Assembly (NCBI GenBank): GCA_000310025.1
Contig: FN649750.1
Coordinates: 2,121,420-2,185,419 of the forward strand
Origin: Ectocarpus siliculosus
Lineage: Eukaryota > Sar > Phaeophyceae > Ectocarpales > Ectocarpaceae
DNA length: 64,000 nt
Direction of reading: 5' to 3'
Under the pieces are notes generated by a model, which did no database searches, was not told the DNA's origin, and was given only the letters and a program-made list of their open reading frames with translations. Position 1 is the first letter of the stretch; each line of letters begins with the position of its first letter. Below, one piece after another: positions 24,201-34,000 of the stretch. The translations under genes were made by a program, and so were the position numbers.

Positions 24201-27200
24201 CCCGGAATACTTTCACGTGGCGAGGGAAATGCCGGAGGAGACCGAGCTACAAGTTCACGAGGATGCGGTAACGACGAATGGATGCCTCTTTGTTGTTTCT
24301 AGAGGATGCCGGTGTACTTGTTGATGTTCGTTCGTTGTTTGCCCCCGTTTTTCTGTTATTCACATGACGAGCTCATACCTGCATCAAAATAGCACCTCCA
24401 CTACTTCCGACGTTCGATCGCATCAGGCAGAACGAAAGCCAACCTCACAGGAATCTCCCCCCGCCCTCTTTTGCAGAACCGGCTCCGTCCCGGACTCTTA
24501 AAGGACGCTAGGGATTGTAATGGGCCAAAGCATCTGCCATTGTTTTCGGCCGATCCTCATATGCCCACCGTCCTTCGTTCATCTGCGTAACCCTCCTAAC
24601 CCCCACGCTCTCTGCTGTATCGCTGTTCTCGGTCCCTCAGAACGACATTTCCCGGCCTCTAGGAACAATCACGTATGACATGCTAGTGCTTGCTCTGGGC
24701 GAGGAAGGGGTTTGGTTGAAGGTATTTTATTTTCGTTGGAAACGTGTATAGCACTCGCTAGCACGTAAGAGCCATCGGTTGGTGGCGAGTACTTGAAAGT
24801 AGATGCTTGTCCCAGACTGGTGCGACGCGGGGCTTTGGGGAGAGTTTTCGGATGGAGGTCCTACTATTCTGTGGTTTAGCCACATCGAAACAGCCATCTG
24901 ATACGAGGAAGGCCGACGGTCGTACAGTTTACGTTGATCAAATGCATGGCGGCCTTCATGGCTTGACATGGGGTGGAAGACGTGTCAACGTCATCGTCGA
25001 GACCCAAGGCAAGGTGCAGACCCAGAAAACATGAAAGGCTAGTTTTCATCCGCAGTACCAGCGACGGCACCAAAACAAAAACCGATCAACAACAACAACA
25101 ACGATCAATTAAGACAAACGCGATGGTGACCACGCAGATCAACTTCAAGTCCCACCGAGGGGTCTACGTCAAGCACACCATGGCTGACACCAAGAAGGGG
25201 TCAAGGCGGCGCCGCGTCGTCATGACACGCATGACCCTCCCCCCCGCCCGGTCGGCCGCGAAGATCGCCGCGTCTACCGCCCATCTCTCCGCCACCGCCG
25301 GCGGCGGTGGCGTCGGCGGCGTCGGCACGTTGGCCTCGACCCTTGCCCGACCGGTGACCCTGGCGTCTTCGGGGCTGTCGACGCTTGGGCACGCCGCGGC
25401 GACGGGCCTGCAAGCCCTAGCGTACACTCTGCACCACGGTGAGGAGCCCCACGGGCTACACGATGCTCCGTCGCAGAAAATCATGGCTTGTAGACGCAAC
25501 AACGTATGCGTTGCGACGGCAAAGGGGGCGACTTGCGACCAAGCGGCGGATGGCGGTTTCATCCTCGTTGCGGGTCATTGCGTGCAGGACTACACGCAAG
25601 GGCAGCAGGACGAGCGTTGCCGTGCGTTGCGGGGGAGGGAACGGGTACATTATATGTCCCGTATTTTGTCAGAACAACGGCGCGAAGAAGTGACAGAGCG
25701 AGCAACGTCGATAGCGAGTGCGCTCGCAACACGTCGAAAAACGAGTGAAAAGCATTAAGATAATCTCGACAAGGCCAACAGTCAACTACGGTTCCGCCAG
25801 TAGGAAAATCCTGCATGTCCGCGCGAATCTTCTGTGCGTTCGACCCATCACCCTCCAGAGAGTGTCCAATCCACCGCTCCCCTGCATAACCCGCACCCCA
25901 TCCTTTACACCTCGCCCCCAGGCGGGGCCCGCCCTCCACCCCGCGAGCCGGAGGCGTTGGCCCCGGGGACTGCGGTTTTCAAGCCCCGGGTGGTGCGGTT
26001 CCTTCTCCCTCGAGTCTATTGTCACGCCGCGGGACTTCCGGCAGGAACGATGCTTAAAGTTCGAACGGAACCCGGCGGCGCCGAAGGAGAACGCGGGGGT
26101 TGGGGGGGCCACGGGGGAGAAGAGGCCGTTGAAGGGGGGGGGCATGTTTTGGGCAGGATCGGCGCCGATCAGTGCGTGATAGCGCATGCGACCTCCGGGG
26201 ATTGGCTACAGGTGAGCCGCGGAGCGCGAAAGCGCGACCTTTATTCCCTTCATCCCAGGAGGGAAAAAAAAGGTGCTTTAAATATCGGCCTGCTCCAAAC
26301 TCGATGCAGAGGGCACCCCAAGCTTGATTACCGGGAAGACTGAATAACCCCCCCCCTCGACCCAACCAAGACTCTGTAGGGCGCCCTGTTGCCTTCTGAG
26401 GAAGAAGAAAAGTAGGGCACTATTCGTCACAGCGCTTTGGTCGTGCTCCTGGAAGGAAGTGTTCGCACAGACGTGCGTGACCGTATCCCATAGAAGATGA
26501 ATCGTGGCCAAGGCCTCGAAGAGGAATGTGTGGCCGTAGCCTGTAACCCGTAAGCCAATCTTGCACCCCTACATGCAGAGCGGGGACGGGCCACTCCAGA
26601 TATTCACCGACCAGGCTGGGAGGCAGAGAGAGAGAGAGGTTATTTTGGGAGTGCCCATTGCTCTGCTTGGATTTGTCGTTTGGCAGCTCCCTGCTCACCG
26701 CCCCTTCTCCTTTCGGAAGCCACCAATCTGCGAGGAACACTGTTCGAGTGTTGCCACGTTCTGGGCGAAAATGGTTCGCCCATCCGATGAGGTCGGCATC
26801 GAAACGAGGACTATCTTTCACGTTTTCTTCTCAGAGCCATGCCCCCACCGGCATTGGAAGTTATTGTGTGTGGTAGTTCGGGGGCTTGACTTGGTGTTTT
26901 TTGTCCGCAGCGGGAACGGCGTCGGAAGCGATAAGCAATCCTTTCTGGACGAAGATATGGCTCATGATCAAAGGAGCAATGCATCCAATCCTTCTGATGA
27001 CGATATGCATGGTTCCCGATACACTAGCGATGGAACACAACCCGTCGATCTGCCACCCTTGTTCAGTTCGCACAATATCTCTAGATGGCAAGAACTAACC
27101 ACATATGCTCTCAACCACGTGCACAACCACCCCCCACCCCCGCAGACCCGGTATGCCTGCCCCCCCCCTGTACAGTTTATCATTTACGACCCCCACCCCT

Positions 27201-27520
27201 TCCAGGTCCAATATAAGAACTACGAAGCGGCGTGGATGCTGACATCGTACCGTGGAAGGAAGATGTTGGCCCCCTTTCCAGACGTCCATCCGGGAGTTAA
27301 AATCCTTGTGGAGGCGACCACTAGGTATGATGGATTTCGCGACAGGGGTATTGCCAACGGGGGCGTGGACCGGGTGAGGGATAGTCCTTTCCCAATGCCG
27401 CTCGAGGTGTTGGAGAGACAGGAGGAGGAGCGGATCAAGGCAGCGGCTGCCACTACGGCGGTCACTGAGCTTGCAGGGAAGACGACGACCGTTTTGGATG
27501 AAGGGGCGATCTACGGGTAG
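5442..27520 (+). CDS. Giant multidomain protein: EF-hand, C2H2, AMPK-type CBM, LRR, EF-hand, C2H2, SH3-like; about 2,000 aa
   Basis: Proposed single gene of about 30 exons. Exons: 5442-5579, 6112-6285 (both tentative), 6943-7050, 7607-7696, 8532-8687, 9327-9503, 10829-11005, 13214-13306, 13704-14348, 14666-14857, 15164-15268, 15526-15648, 16039-16229, 16584-16752, 17160-18275, 18974-19072, 19197-19316, 19601-19880, 20666-20865, 21197-21283, 21957-22040, 22313-22421, 22680-22811, 23458-23648, 24136-24267, 24641-24721, 25138-25438, 25922-26211, 27206-27520 (TAG). Phases agree at every junction from 13214 to the stop. One or two small exons are probably missing between 11005 and 13214. Domains are detailed in the block entries below. 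The function is unknown; calcium and glycan binding plus LRR scaffolding suggest a calcium-responsive scaffold (inference). It could be two adjacent genes, but no in-frame stop or new start marks a boundary. The start at 5442 is the least certain part. Confidence 0.6.
6943..8687 (+). CDS. Paired EF-hand exons of the giant gene
   Basis: Three phase-0 exons: 6943-7050, 7607-7696 and 8532-8687. The first encodes the helix AREVFDMF and the loop DADGSRTISTSE. The second encodes the exit helix, the next entry helix (KKPQLKELMKEV) and the loop DTDGSGEIDFDE. Both 12-residue loops have canonical calcium ligands at positions 1, 3, 5, 7, 9 and 12. The third exon starts FYQWYKA, as is usual after an EF-hand, and continues as a basic helical segment ending AHAQAQ. 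This pair resembles calmodulin/centrin EF-hands and should bind calcium. Confidence 0.8.
9327..9503 (+). CDS. First C2H2 zinc-finger exon of the giant gene
   Basis: A 59-codon exon after a CTTCTTCAG acceptor and before GTTCGT. It starts with a basic helix (VEKRERERFR), then PPRFVCETCGESF and two or three histidines (QHGH...VHH) that complete a C2H2 finger. The usual leucine before the first histidine region is glutamine. The C-terminal flank AWEAAKREAIRRFHP is helical. It is paralogous to the finger at 23458-23648, sharing PPRFVCxxC. It may bind RNA, DNA or protein. Confidence 0.75.
10829..11005 (+). CDS. Giant-gene exon of unknown fold
   Basis: A 59-codon, phase-0 exon between CATGCAG and GTAAAC. 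It encodes RLRRLVFSDNFYILYGG, a Gly-rich stretch, then a charged segment with KRWINKPHPRLADPDD. No family is recognised. A further candidate exon follows at 11057-11131 (begins ILRGECHSEGG), and a possible 39-nt exon lies at 12214-12252 (SVEGINPSDLRAK). Neither has strong enough borders to include in the model. Confidence 0.5.
12446..12545 (+). repeat. Dispersed repeat family B, copy 2
   Basis: Located in an intron of the giant gene. It shows the same block order as the 1661 copy: ACTCATAG, GCATGCCG, TTCGCATCCCTACAA, GCCGGGACGGAGC, GGGTTCTCACCGG and CCAGGCT. A diverged inverted relative may lie at 13093-13150, containing GGGATGCGAG and CATTGCGCATGCG. Confidence 0.55.
13214..14348 (+). CDS. 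AMPK/CBM48-type carbohydrate-binding exons and first LRR of the giant gene
   Basis: Exon 13214-13306 ends KVTFRWEGWSSQQ. Exon 13704-14348 continues VTLHAEFNCF and later SPGTYKYYFMVDD and TVDVSLPVV. This follows the E-set glycogen-binding fold of AMPK beta subunits: FRW start, a SGSFNxW-like strand that is degenerate here, the hallmark YKYYFMVDD strand and a final D-x-S-x-P-VV. The second exon then has a basic and acidic linker and ends with the first LRR (LKRINLSRQQICDDGAV). It closes at GAG|GCGAGT, a probable GC splice donor. The tryptophan expected in the SGSF-N-W motif is Phe/Cys here, so glycan binding may be weak or lost. Confidence 0.7.
14666..16752 (+). CDS. Leucine-rich repeat exons of the giant gene (ribonuclease-inhibitor type)
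   Basis: Exons 14666-14857, 15164-15268, 15526-15648, 16039-16229 and 16584-16752 each carry one or two repeats of about 28 residues: ELDLSFNRISGAGIAALA, LRELVLADNMLGDDGAEDLA, ILDGNDIGHDGTQGL, IETLDLAYNPIGPEGL, LETLGLRGCEV, LTSLDLAANELDEYAG, and TDIDLTGNNVPDEW. With the repeat in the preceding exon there are about eight. The GxxGxxxLA pattern is that of RI/NLR-type LRRs, which usually mediate protein binding. Introns fall close to repeat borders. The last exon closes at AAG|GCAAGC, a second probable GC donor. Confidence 0.8.
17079..17138 (-). repeat. Dispersed repeat family A, inverted copy in a giant-gene intron
   Basis: Read on the minus strand it gives TTAGCATCCGTCGACCGG, CTGACCAATGAAAATACGCC and AGTCTCAATGCGGTTGAAAA, matching the copies at 2203, 2301 and 36884. 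It sits only about 20 bp upstream of the splice acceptor of the exon starting at 17160. Confidence 0.6.
17160..18275 (+). CDS. Large charged disordered exon of the giant gene
   Basis: The longest exon, 372 codons, phase 0, ending at a GTAAGG donor. It starts with a structured part (ICSEVYDILPSLAESLRLNR), then a strongly basic helix (ERRRRLEKRRRRREAVERA), a glutamine run of nine, a Glu-rich part, and a long Gly/Ser/Arg/Thr/Ala-rich low-complexity region. It ends RQRQLREDE. The basic run could be a nuclear or nucleolar localisation signal (inference). The long open opposite-strand frame here is a shadow of the high GC content. Confidence 0.75.
18974..19880 (+). CDS. Helical exons of the giant gene before the assembly gap
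   Basis: Exon 18974-19072 encodes RSAWDEAWEYVSPAPKDTTF and ends VPNKI before GTATGA. Exon 19197-19316 encodes the helix AKREEVLEYLSTTDGEALVA and ends REE. Exon 19601-19880 starts with a basic helix (DRATKRERKEELQALTLHRK) followed by a Thr/Ala/Pro-rich linker, and ends in phase 1 at GTACAA. No family is recognised. Phases agree across these exons and across the gap to the next one. Confidence 0.65.
19945..20044. other. Assembly gap (100 N) flanked by G runs
   Basis: Exactly 100 unknown bases, the customary size for a gap of unknown length. A run of 21 G lies just before it (19919-19939) and a run of 28 G just after (20072-20099). The gap is inside a giant-gene intron; the exon before ends in phase 1 at 19880 and the exon after starts with two bases at 20666, so no coding sequence need be missing. 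Confidence 0.95.
20666..20865 (+). CDS. Acidic exon of the giant gene after the gap
   Basis: A 200-nt exon after CGAACTAG, completing a glycine codon from the previous exon. It encodes PKAAGPAKKAGWGETAVSEA, a Ser-rich stretch, and an acidic helix (MEEEDEEEIKRSLREMQDGK), and ends at GTGCGT. Confidence 0.6.
21197..22040 (+). CDS. Third, degenerate EF-hand of the giant gene
   Basis: Exon 21197-21283 encodes AWDVKHRPPFLKVFGRFDPE and ends ASD before GTGAGC. Exon 21957-22040 encodes the exit helix IGDLMAQLRLPEAVRPEEVK and ends QLTK before GTAAAC. The loop DPEGRGEMLASD keeps acidic residues at positions 1, 3, 7 and 12, but has Arg at 5 and Met at 8, so calcium affinity is doubtful. The entry helix FLKVFGRF parallels AREVFDMF of the first EF-hand. 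Confidence 0.7.
22313..23648 (+). CDS. Linker exons and second C2H2 zinc finger of the giant gene
   Basis: Exon 22313-22421 encodes the helix IADEERKAVQAARERAIRRS and ends in phase 1. Exon 22680-22811 is open in two frames; the phase-1 frame (GMHDTPLEVAPAGALAMEA) is chosen because it fits both neighbours, the alternative being a basic frame with SRKELRQLNNRQRKRERWGE. Exon 23458-23648 encodes WARRVILVVGEREARLQAAE, then PPRFVCPECHEFGCSTPDAL and DEHLGDEPWHAVN, a C2H2 finger with spacing C-x2-C-x13-H-x6-H. It is paralogous to the finger at 9327-9503. Confidence 0.65.
24136..24721 (+). CDS. Two giant-gene exons after the second zinc finger
   Basis: Exon 24136-24267 (44 codons) encodes ERFEENADIVAVARRAGGSH and continues to ETELQVHEDA before GTAACG. 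Exon 24641-24721 (27 codons) encodes NDISRPLGTITYDMLVLALG and EEGVWLK before GTATTT. Both are phase 0. The fold is unknown. Confidence 0.65.
25138..25438 (+). CDS. Basic and Ala/Gly-rich exon of the giant gene
   Basis: Starts after CACGCAG with INFKSHRGVYVKHTMADTKK, then SRRRRVVMTRM, an Ala/Gly/Ser-rich stretch, and GLQALAYTLHHG. It ends in phase 1 before GTGAGG. An acceptor further upstream (near 25053) is possible but would need a different phase. Confidence 0.6.
25922..27520 (+). CDS. C-terminal SH3-like exons of the giant gene
   Basis: Exon 25922-26211 carries TAVFKPRVVRFLLPRVYCHA, then LKVRTEPGG, a Gly-rich insert, and VLGRIGADQCVIAHATSGDW ending LQ. Exon 27206-27520 continues VQYKNYEAAWMLTSYRGRKM, then PFPDVHPGVKILVEATTRYD and an acidic-basic helix (LEVLERQEEERIKAAA), ending EGAIYG and TAG. 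The order V-x-T/R-x-P, G-x-L/I-G, GDWLQV, AAWML is that of a bacterial-type SH3-like barrel, split by the last intron exactly at GDWLQ|V. Its ligand is unknown. Confidence 0.7.
26525..26620 (+). repeat. Dispersed repeat family B, copy 3
   Basis: Lies in the last intron of the giant gene. It shares GTGTGGCCGTAG, CTTGCACCCCTACATGCAGA, GCGGGGACGGGCC, TTCACCGACCAGGCTGGG with the other family B copies. It is more diverged, mainly by insertions. Confidence 0.4.
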
Positions 27521-30500
27521 AGGGATGCCATTGTGGGAGGATGGCAAAAACGTTGGTTGATGGGGGCGGGGGCGCTTGTGCCCGCGCGGCGCAGGGTTGC
27601 TAACGGCCATAAGGTAAAGGATGACATTTACAGGGTATGCAGGGCACCGTACGCCGGACACCGGAAGAATAAGAATACTGTAACTTGATGCGGGGGGAGA
27701 GAGTGAAGGCAAAACCCGGTGGGTGTGGTAGAGCAGATGGTGTAAGCAAACAAAGCAGATTTTGAATAGGATGAACAAAAAAATAGCAAGCTTTGCTGCC
27801 AGAAACTACAGTGGGCTGGGAAGACCGGTGTCCATGCAAAACGGCGCGTACATACATACGGTAAGCACGCGGGAGCCAACGGACCACGAGGGTGCGTGAC
27901 CGAGAAAACGCCAACCCCAAACACGCGACTACACACACAACCCAGATATATTGCAAAATATTGAATGCCTAAGGTGCGAGCGAGCCTCGTCCACCATTCG
28001 TAGGAACATGATGTAGATCGAAACACACCGTGTACCAGAACAAGAAGAGTGGACCAAAACATGCCTGCTTGAGCTCTTTGGGTCTCCTCACCATGTGATA
28101 AAAGAATACATAGTTGGAGACAGCCTGTCATGGTGCGTTACCATGGCTTTATTACGGGATCAGACCGTCAAACGTCATGATGGAGATGCTTGAGGTTTTC
28201 CGCATTTTGTTCCCATCTGAATCCGTGGTGCGTGTGAGCTGGTGTCGTGCTTGATTGATTTATGTGCTGCATGTCCATGCAAGGCAATCAGATAGAAACA
28301 TAGGAAGAAGAGGATAACAACAACGAGGATCACTTGTCGGGCCGGAGTACAGTAGTTCCACACAACTCGAGAAAGGACGTAGGCAGATCTCATTACAATT
28401 ATTACTTCCTCCTCAAACAAACATTAAAACCCCTCAGCATGTATACTGCAGTCCCCAGATTTTTCCTCGTTATCCAGGGGAGGAAAAGCACCCCGTTGTC
28501 TGGTACGTCGCTGACAGGGCGGTAAAACTAATATGTGTCATTATGTACCATGCTCCATAGCTTCCACAAAATTTGTCGGAAACAGGCAGGCGCGCCATAG
28601 ATACTACACGCCGAGTACTGCTACAGAAGGCCTCCCTCCACATTTGGAACGAAAATCCCTCGAGGCAGTCGAAATCCACACATGGCACACACGCGCGCGC
28701 GAAAGGTCCAGGACAGACAAACTCCTGAACGAATGCGTCTCTACATCAAATATTCACCCGGTGGTTCCTCCATTTCAGACTCGGCAGACGAACTACACTA
28801 TGTACTATTTTTGCACTATAACATAGTCTTGAATCAGCTTTTCACACCCACCCGGAACAACACTGAAGTTACGCCTTTCACCGCCACCTGAAGAGGTTAT
28901 GCAGGTTGGACACGGCCAAACGCGGCACTACCTGCTGTGCCCGAGAGAGATGAACACGACGAAAAACATTCGGTGGTGAATATGGCCGTCGTGTGCTTGA
29001 CACCGGACGTCCTCCATTGCCTGGCCATGAATACACTATCAAACCTATTCAACAAAGAGACAGCCTGTCTACCTCACGCGAGTAGCACCGCAGTATGTTT
29101 CATGTCAGTCTGTCGTCAAGAGTCTACCCTGCCATGCGCGTCCTTGCCAGTACATTTGCATGGCAGAAAACTCTAAATAATAAAACCAAACACGGGTACC
29201 CCACCACAAACGCCATCAATCGAGAATATTGGGTTCACTGCACCCCGCTTGGGGAACAGAAGAGGCCGCCCTCCACCAATTTCATGCTTGGAGCACATTC
29301 TTTCCCCCTACAGTACCCAAAGCTATCTTCCCAACGAAATACGACGAAGAAAGTCACCCCCAGCGACAGAAAAATCTAGCCAAGTCAGGCATGTACCGTA
29401 CCGCGATGGTGCGTGGTACGTTGTACGAGAACACAAAGAAGGCACACAAATACCACGCTCCACACACACTTGATCTACCTACCAACGACGGGTATGTGAG
29501 GCATGGGAAAAAAACTTGTGTAAAATAGTTCATCTTTAATACCTGCTCTGTACACGCAAACACGATAGTTGAAAAACAACGGCGGGCAAGCATTTAAATA
29601 CGCGAACATCAAACTTGCTACAGTAGATATGTAATGTATGCGATCACGGTGGTCAGCGTGAAAAAACGCCCGTCAGAATTGACCAAGGAGTACAACGGCA
29701 AAATACAAAAATGCGAATCGTCGGGGAAACGGAATTGAAATCCACCCGGGAATCAGAGCAGGGAACCACTCGATCCAAAATAGTTGAAACTACATAATAT
29801 AAGGAGGGTTCATCGCACAACCAATTGAACGACAAGTCGAGGAACGCATGAACAAAAAAATGGGTATCACTCCTTCCAAAAAAACAATACTTGAAATATA
29901 CGTGCGCCCAGTAAAGGCTTTAACTCGATACTAACGTACTGTACGCGGACGACGCTTAAAATAAGGACCATCAACTAGAGGGCACCCGCGCATAGCACTT
30001 CAAACGGTGCGCACACGCCCGCGCGGGGGCGATATACACACAAAACACACAGCAACCATACGGTGAAGGGGGCAACAGATCTGTGGGATGCGATTCCTCC
30101 TCGATCCGTTTGGGTACGGTAGAGCCCCGTTTCTTTGCCGTTTGGGTACATAGAACCCCGTTCCTTTTCCAAGCCCGGTACCGAAAGCACGCGCGTCGTT
30201 CTGTTTCAGGCGGGGCCAGCCACAACGAAGAACGCGGAAAACCAACATCCAACCCCATGGTCGTCGATCTATGTAGTTCTCTCCCTGTTGCCGACGGCGA
30301 CGACAAGCTATTAGCAGTATACTTAAAGCAGTCGTACAGGAACAGCTCAACGCGAAGAGCGGATAGCCATTGATGTTGCTGTGGCATCATCAGCGACAGC
30401 ACCTCTCACAACTGATCGGCATCACCCCGTCCGGACAGCGGGCGTCTAATGTATCCTGTCACAGCCAGTAGCACCTTCCTCGTAGCACAAACACCCGGCA

Positions 30501-30693
30501 CACACGCATCGACATAATTTATCCCGTCTTTCCATTTGTTGACATGAGAAAAAGTAATGATGGTAACTGGGGCCAGCCAAAGCAGCTGCACGTTGAAGAA
30601 GAGACGCCCCAATGATTACTGACAGGTGATGCACGGCTCACTGACAGTACAGAAGTACATGAGAACGGTTTTCAGTTCTTTTAGCGTTCTCTC
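27521..30693. other. Convergent intergenic region between the giant and RING genes
   Basis: Holds the 3' ends of two convergent genes. No supported exon was found. Base composition is more AT-rich than in the coding part. A local tandem duplication lies at 30108-30171 (two copies of about 32 bp, each starting GTTTGGGTAC and containing CCCCGTT). Open frames of up to about 160 codons on the minus strand lack motifs or splice context. Confidence 0.5.
30108..30171 (+). repeat. Two-copy tandem repeat, about 32 bp unit
   Basis: Copy 1 at 30108-30139 reads GTTTGGGTACGGTAGAGCCC and on. Copy 2 at 30140-30171 reads GTTTGGGTACATAGAACCCC and on. They differ by a few substitutions. No function is evident. 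Confidence 0.6.
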
Positions 30694-31043
30694 TTACTGA
30701 CAGTACAGCACGGGCAAGAAGCCCCCACCGCGCGGACGCCCCCCGTCCTCGGTTGCACCCGCCTCCAACCCCTCCAACTCCTCTGAGTCTGTATAGGAGG
30801 AGCTGTCGTTGCTGTCGCTGTCATGGTCCTCACCACTTCCGCCCCCTTGTTCCGATTCCGAGGTATCGTCATCGAAGCTGAGGTGGAAGTGCGGCGCTAG
30901 CCGTTCTTGCCCCTCCTCTTGCTGCGGCTGGCGCTGCGGCTGCTGCCCAAGCTGGGTGTCCCCGTGCTGCTGTTGCTGTTGCTGCTGGTGGTCCTCCTGG
31001 TGCTGCTGACTTCCATTGCGCTCCTGCTGCAGCTGCAGCTGCA

Positions 31044-31074
<31 letters not shown>

Positions 31075-34000
31075 AGCCGCCTGCCGCTTTTGTTGAGAAG
31101 GCGGCCGCGGCAGCTCTCTACTACCACCACCGCCACCACCACCATTGCCACCGCCAGCATTCTCCGAGACGATACCGACATGAGGCGTGGTGGTGGTGGT
31201 GGTGGTAGCGGCGGCGGCGGCGGCACGCAAGTTGGCTGGGCCGTGCTGCTGCTCCGTTGACGTTGGGGCGATGGAGGGGCCGTTCCTGAACGACACCTCG
31301 AACGCGTCCGGCTGCCAGTCCCCGCTCCCCCCCCAGTCTTCCGACCCCGGCCTGCACCTGATAATGATGAGCCGTAGAGAGGTCGAAAATGTTCCAACGC
31401 GTTGGAGTAAGCCATGGATATCTCGCAAGAATTTCGAGACGTTTTGGAGTATGGTCAGCAACCGGTCGGCTTCCTTGGGGGGCCAAACGGAATATACTCA
31501 CGAGTACGTACCGTTCGTAGGTGGTAGATATGTGGATGTGTTGGCCGTACATTATTCCCGGAATGTATGTACCGCATGTTTATTTTTTTATGCGCCGTTC
31601 ATGCTAGTACCACGGTTGACTGGAGTCTAAACAGAGGCAACCAAAGCCCGGACGGGGGGGGAGAGAGAAGATAAATAAACATCGTGACAAAAACAACAGA
31701 AAAGACGCCCATGAGCCCTCTCAGAAGAGAACGAAAATGTTATATTAGAAAGACAACAGACAGACGAAAAAGCCTATGAGCCCTCCTCTCACCTGGTGAA
31801 AATGTCGCTGACGTCATCGTCGACCTCGTCCCACGATGCCATCCCTTGCGGCCTCCGAGAAGAAGGCCAACCTTTGCTGCCCCAGAACGCCCCCGACGAC
31901 TTTCTCTCCACAACGCCCCCACCGCCACCGCCAGCCTTAGGGCTAGCGTTCCCGAGGACGAACATTCCGGGAGAGCCCGACCGGGGCGTGGAGACCACGT
32001 CGCAGCTGTTGGATCGCGACCGCAGCCGCCGGCGGCCTCCGTGAAGGCTCGGAATGCGGAGGCGCCGGTGACCGCTCCCGCTTCGGGCCCTGCCGATGGG
32101 GACGCTACCGCTGCGAGTCCGGGTGCCGACACCGCAGCTTTCCATGAAATACTGGCCAACATCCCCGCCGCCGCCGCCGCCGCCGCCTTCACCACCATCA
32201 CAGGCGCCTCCACCGTTGCCAGCAGCCGAGAAGCCGGTGAAGGCGGGGCACATGACGGGCGTGGACGGCCGCGCGCCTCGTCCCAACGCCGCCATCCGGG
32301 GGCGTCGTGGGCTGAGTCGTAGCAGCGGGGGCGGCGAGGGGGCGGCTAGAGCCGCTGTTGTCATCGAAGCCGAGGCCGGCGCCGGTGCCGCAGCGCTATG
32401 TCCCTGACGGGCAACACCGGCCACCGCCGCTCCCGTCGGCTCAGCGCCGACCGCGTTCGCGGCAGTTGGTTGTTGATCTCCTCTGGGCCTCTGGTGATCG
32501 TAGTGTTGCTGCTGCTGGTGCGGATGGTGGTGCGGGGCGGCTACAACGGGCCAGAATTGGTGGTTGTGGTGCACCGAGGATACCTGAGGACCGCCCGTGC
32601 TCGGATGGCGGCCCCGCGGCGGAGTCGGCGGTATGCCCAACCGTGCCGCGCCCGCGTTCACCCCCGACTCTCCAACACCGCCGCTCCCGACGGTGCTGCC
32701 GTCCGGCGCCGGAAAGCTCACCGACCGCATCACGGCAGGGAACATGCCGAAGCGCCCGACACCATTAGGCACTGGCGTCCCCCTGGCGTGCCTCCCCAAG
32801 GTAGTGAACCGCGGCGACGTTCGCCCACGGGGATGGACCAGCACCGCGCTGCTTGCCGTCGAGGGCGGGGACCCGTCCGTGAATGCCGGGCTGGCAAGGT
32901 GGTGCTGCTGCTGCAGTAGATGCTGCTGCTGCTGCTGCTGCCGCTGCTGTTGCATTTGAAAGTGCGCGTGGAAAGGACCAGGCATGTCCGTGGGTGAACC
33001 GGCGATGTTGGCGCTGGCGCGGACGCTCCTGTGCTGGCTGCTGCTGCCATTGCCCCTTGCCCCGCTGAAGAACTCGGGCGAACGCCGAGCCTGGTGGGCC
33101 ACGCTGTTTGCCGTCGGAAGCGGCGACGCGCCGTACGGCGGGCTGCCGAAAATGGAGGCGTACGGCGACCCAGCGGCTGCAGGCCCTGTGTCTTGCCCCT
33201 GAGCACCGTGGGTGGCGATGGTGCTGCCGCTGTAGCTGTATCCCCCGCCTGCTACCGACTGGTGGGACGCGAGTATCATCCTCTCGAGCGATCCGAACAG
33301 ATTGGCGAACTGCGTCGGGTTTCCAGAGGTGGTAGTGGCGGACGCTTGCGACGACTGCCCCCAAGAAAGTTCCGGAGGCAATAGGTCGAGTCGGCACTGC
33401 GGGCAGACGTGCTGCTGGTCCAGCCACGTATTGATGCACTGCGCCATCGGGTCAATTTAGGGCCGGCAGGGACGAGCAGCGGGAGGGAGGGCATGTGAGC
33501 AGTGCTTGAGAGGTGAGCAGGACTGGGGGGTGCGAGCAATGAATTGGTCGGACGGACTGTTCATCTACACCACGGCCAAGTGAGAAAATTACGACACAGT
33601 GTAAACACCGAGCGAAGAGATCCAGTACCCGCATCCGGCACCCGCATGTTCCTCCGAGTGCCACTAAGCCAAATATCTCGGGTCTGTTGTAGTCGCGACG
33701 CCTTAAGAAATCGTAGACTCAGTCAACATCATACCGGCGGAGGACAGAATCATTTGTTGCACGCTCATCAGCCTTTTGTGGGAGAAATAGGATGTCTCTA
33801 CTTAACATATGGGACTTGGATAACAAGTATCCGACCCTCCCTTCTACAGGCCAACACCTCTACCATATCCTGGTAGCACGGGTGCGATGTAAGCTGGATA
33901 CGTGAAAGAGCACCTTCGACCTCCCCCCCGTCTCGCCTCCATTGTCTACTTCCACGTCCGCCTCTACGATCGCGATGCGGCTTCCTCCCGTACACTCACC

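Noticed and set aside
31846-32919. Overlapping plus-strand frames opposite the RING tail exon
   Set aside because: Antisense low-complexity shadows. The minus strand has a complete RING-H2 motif and matching phases.
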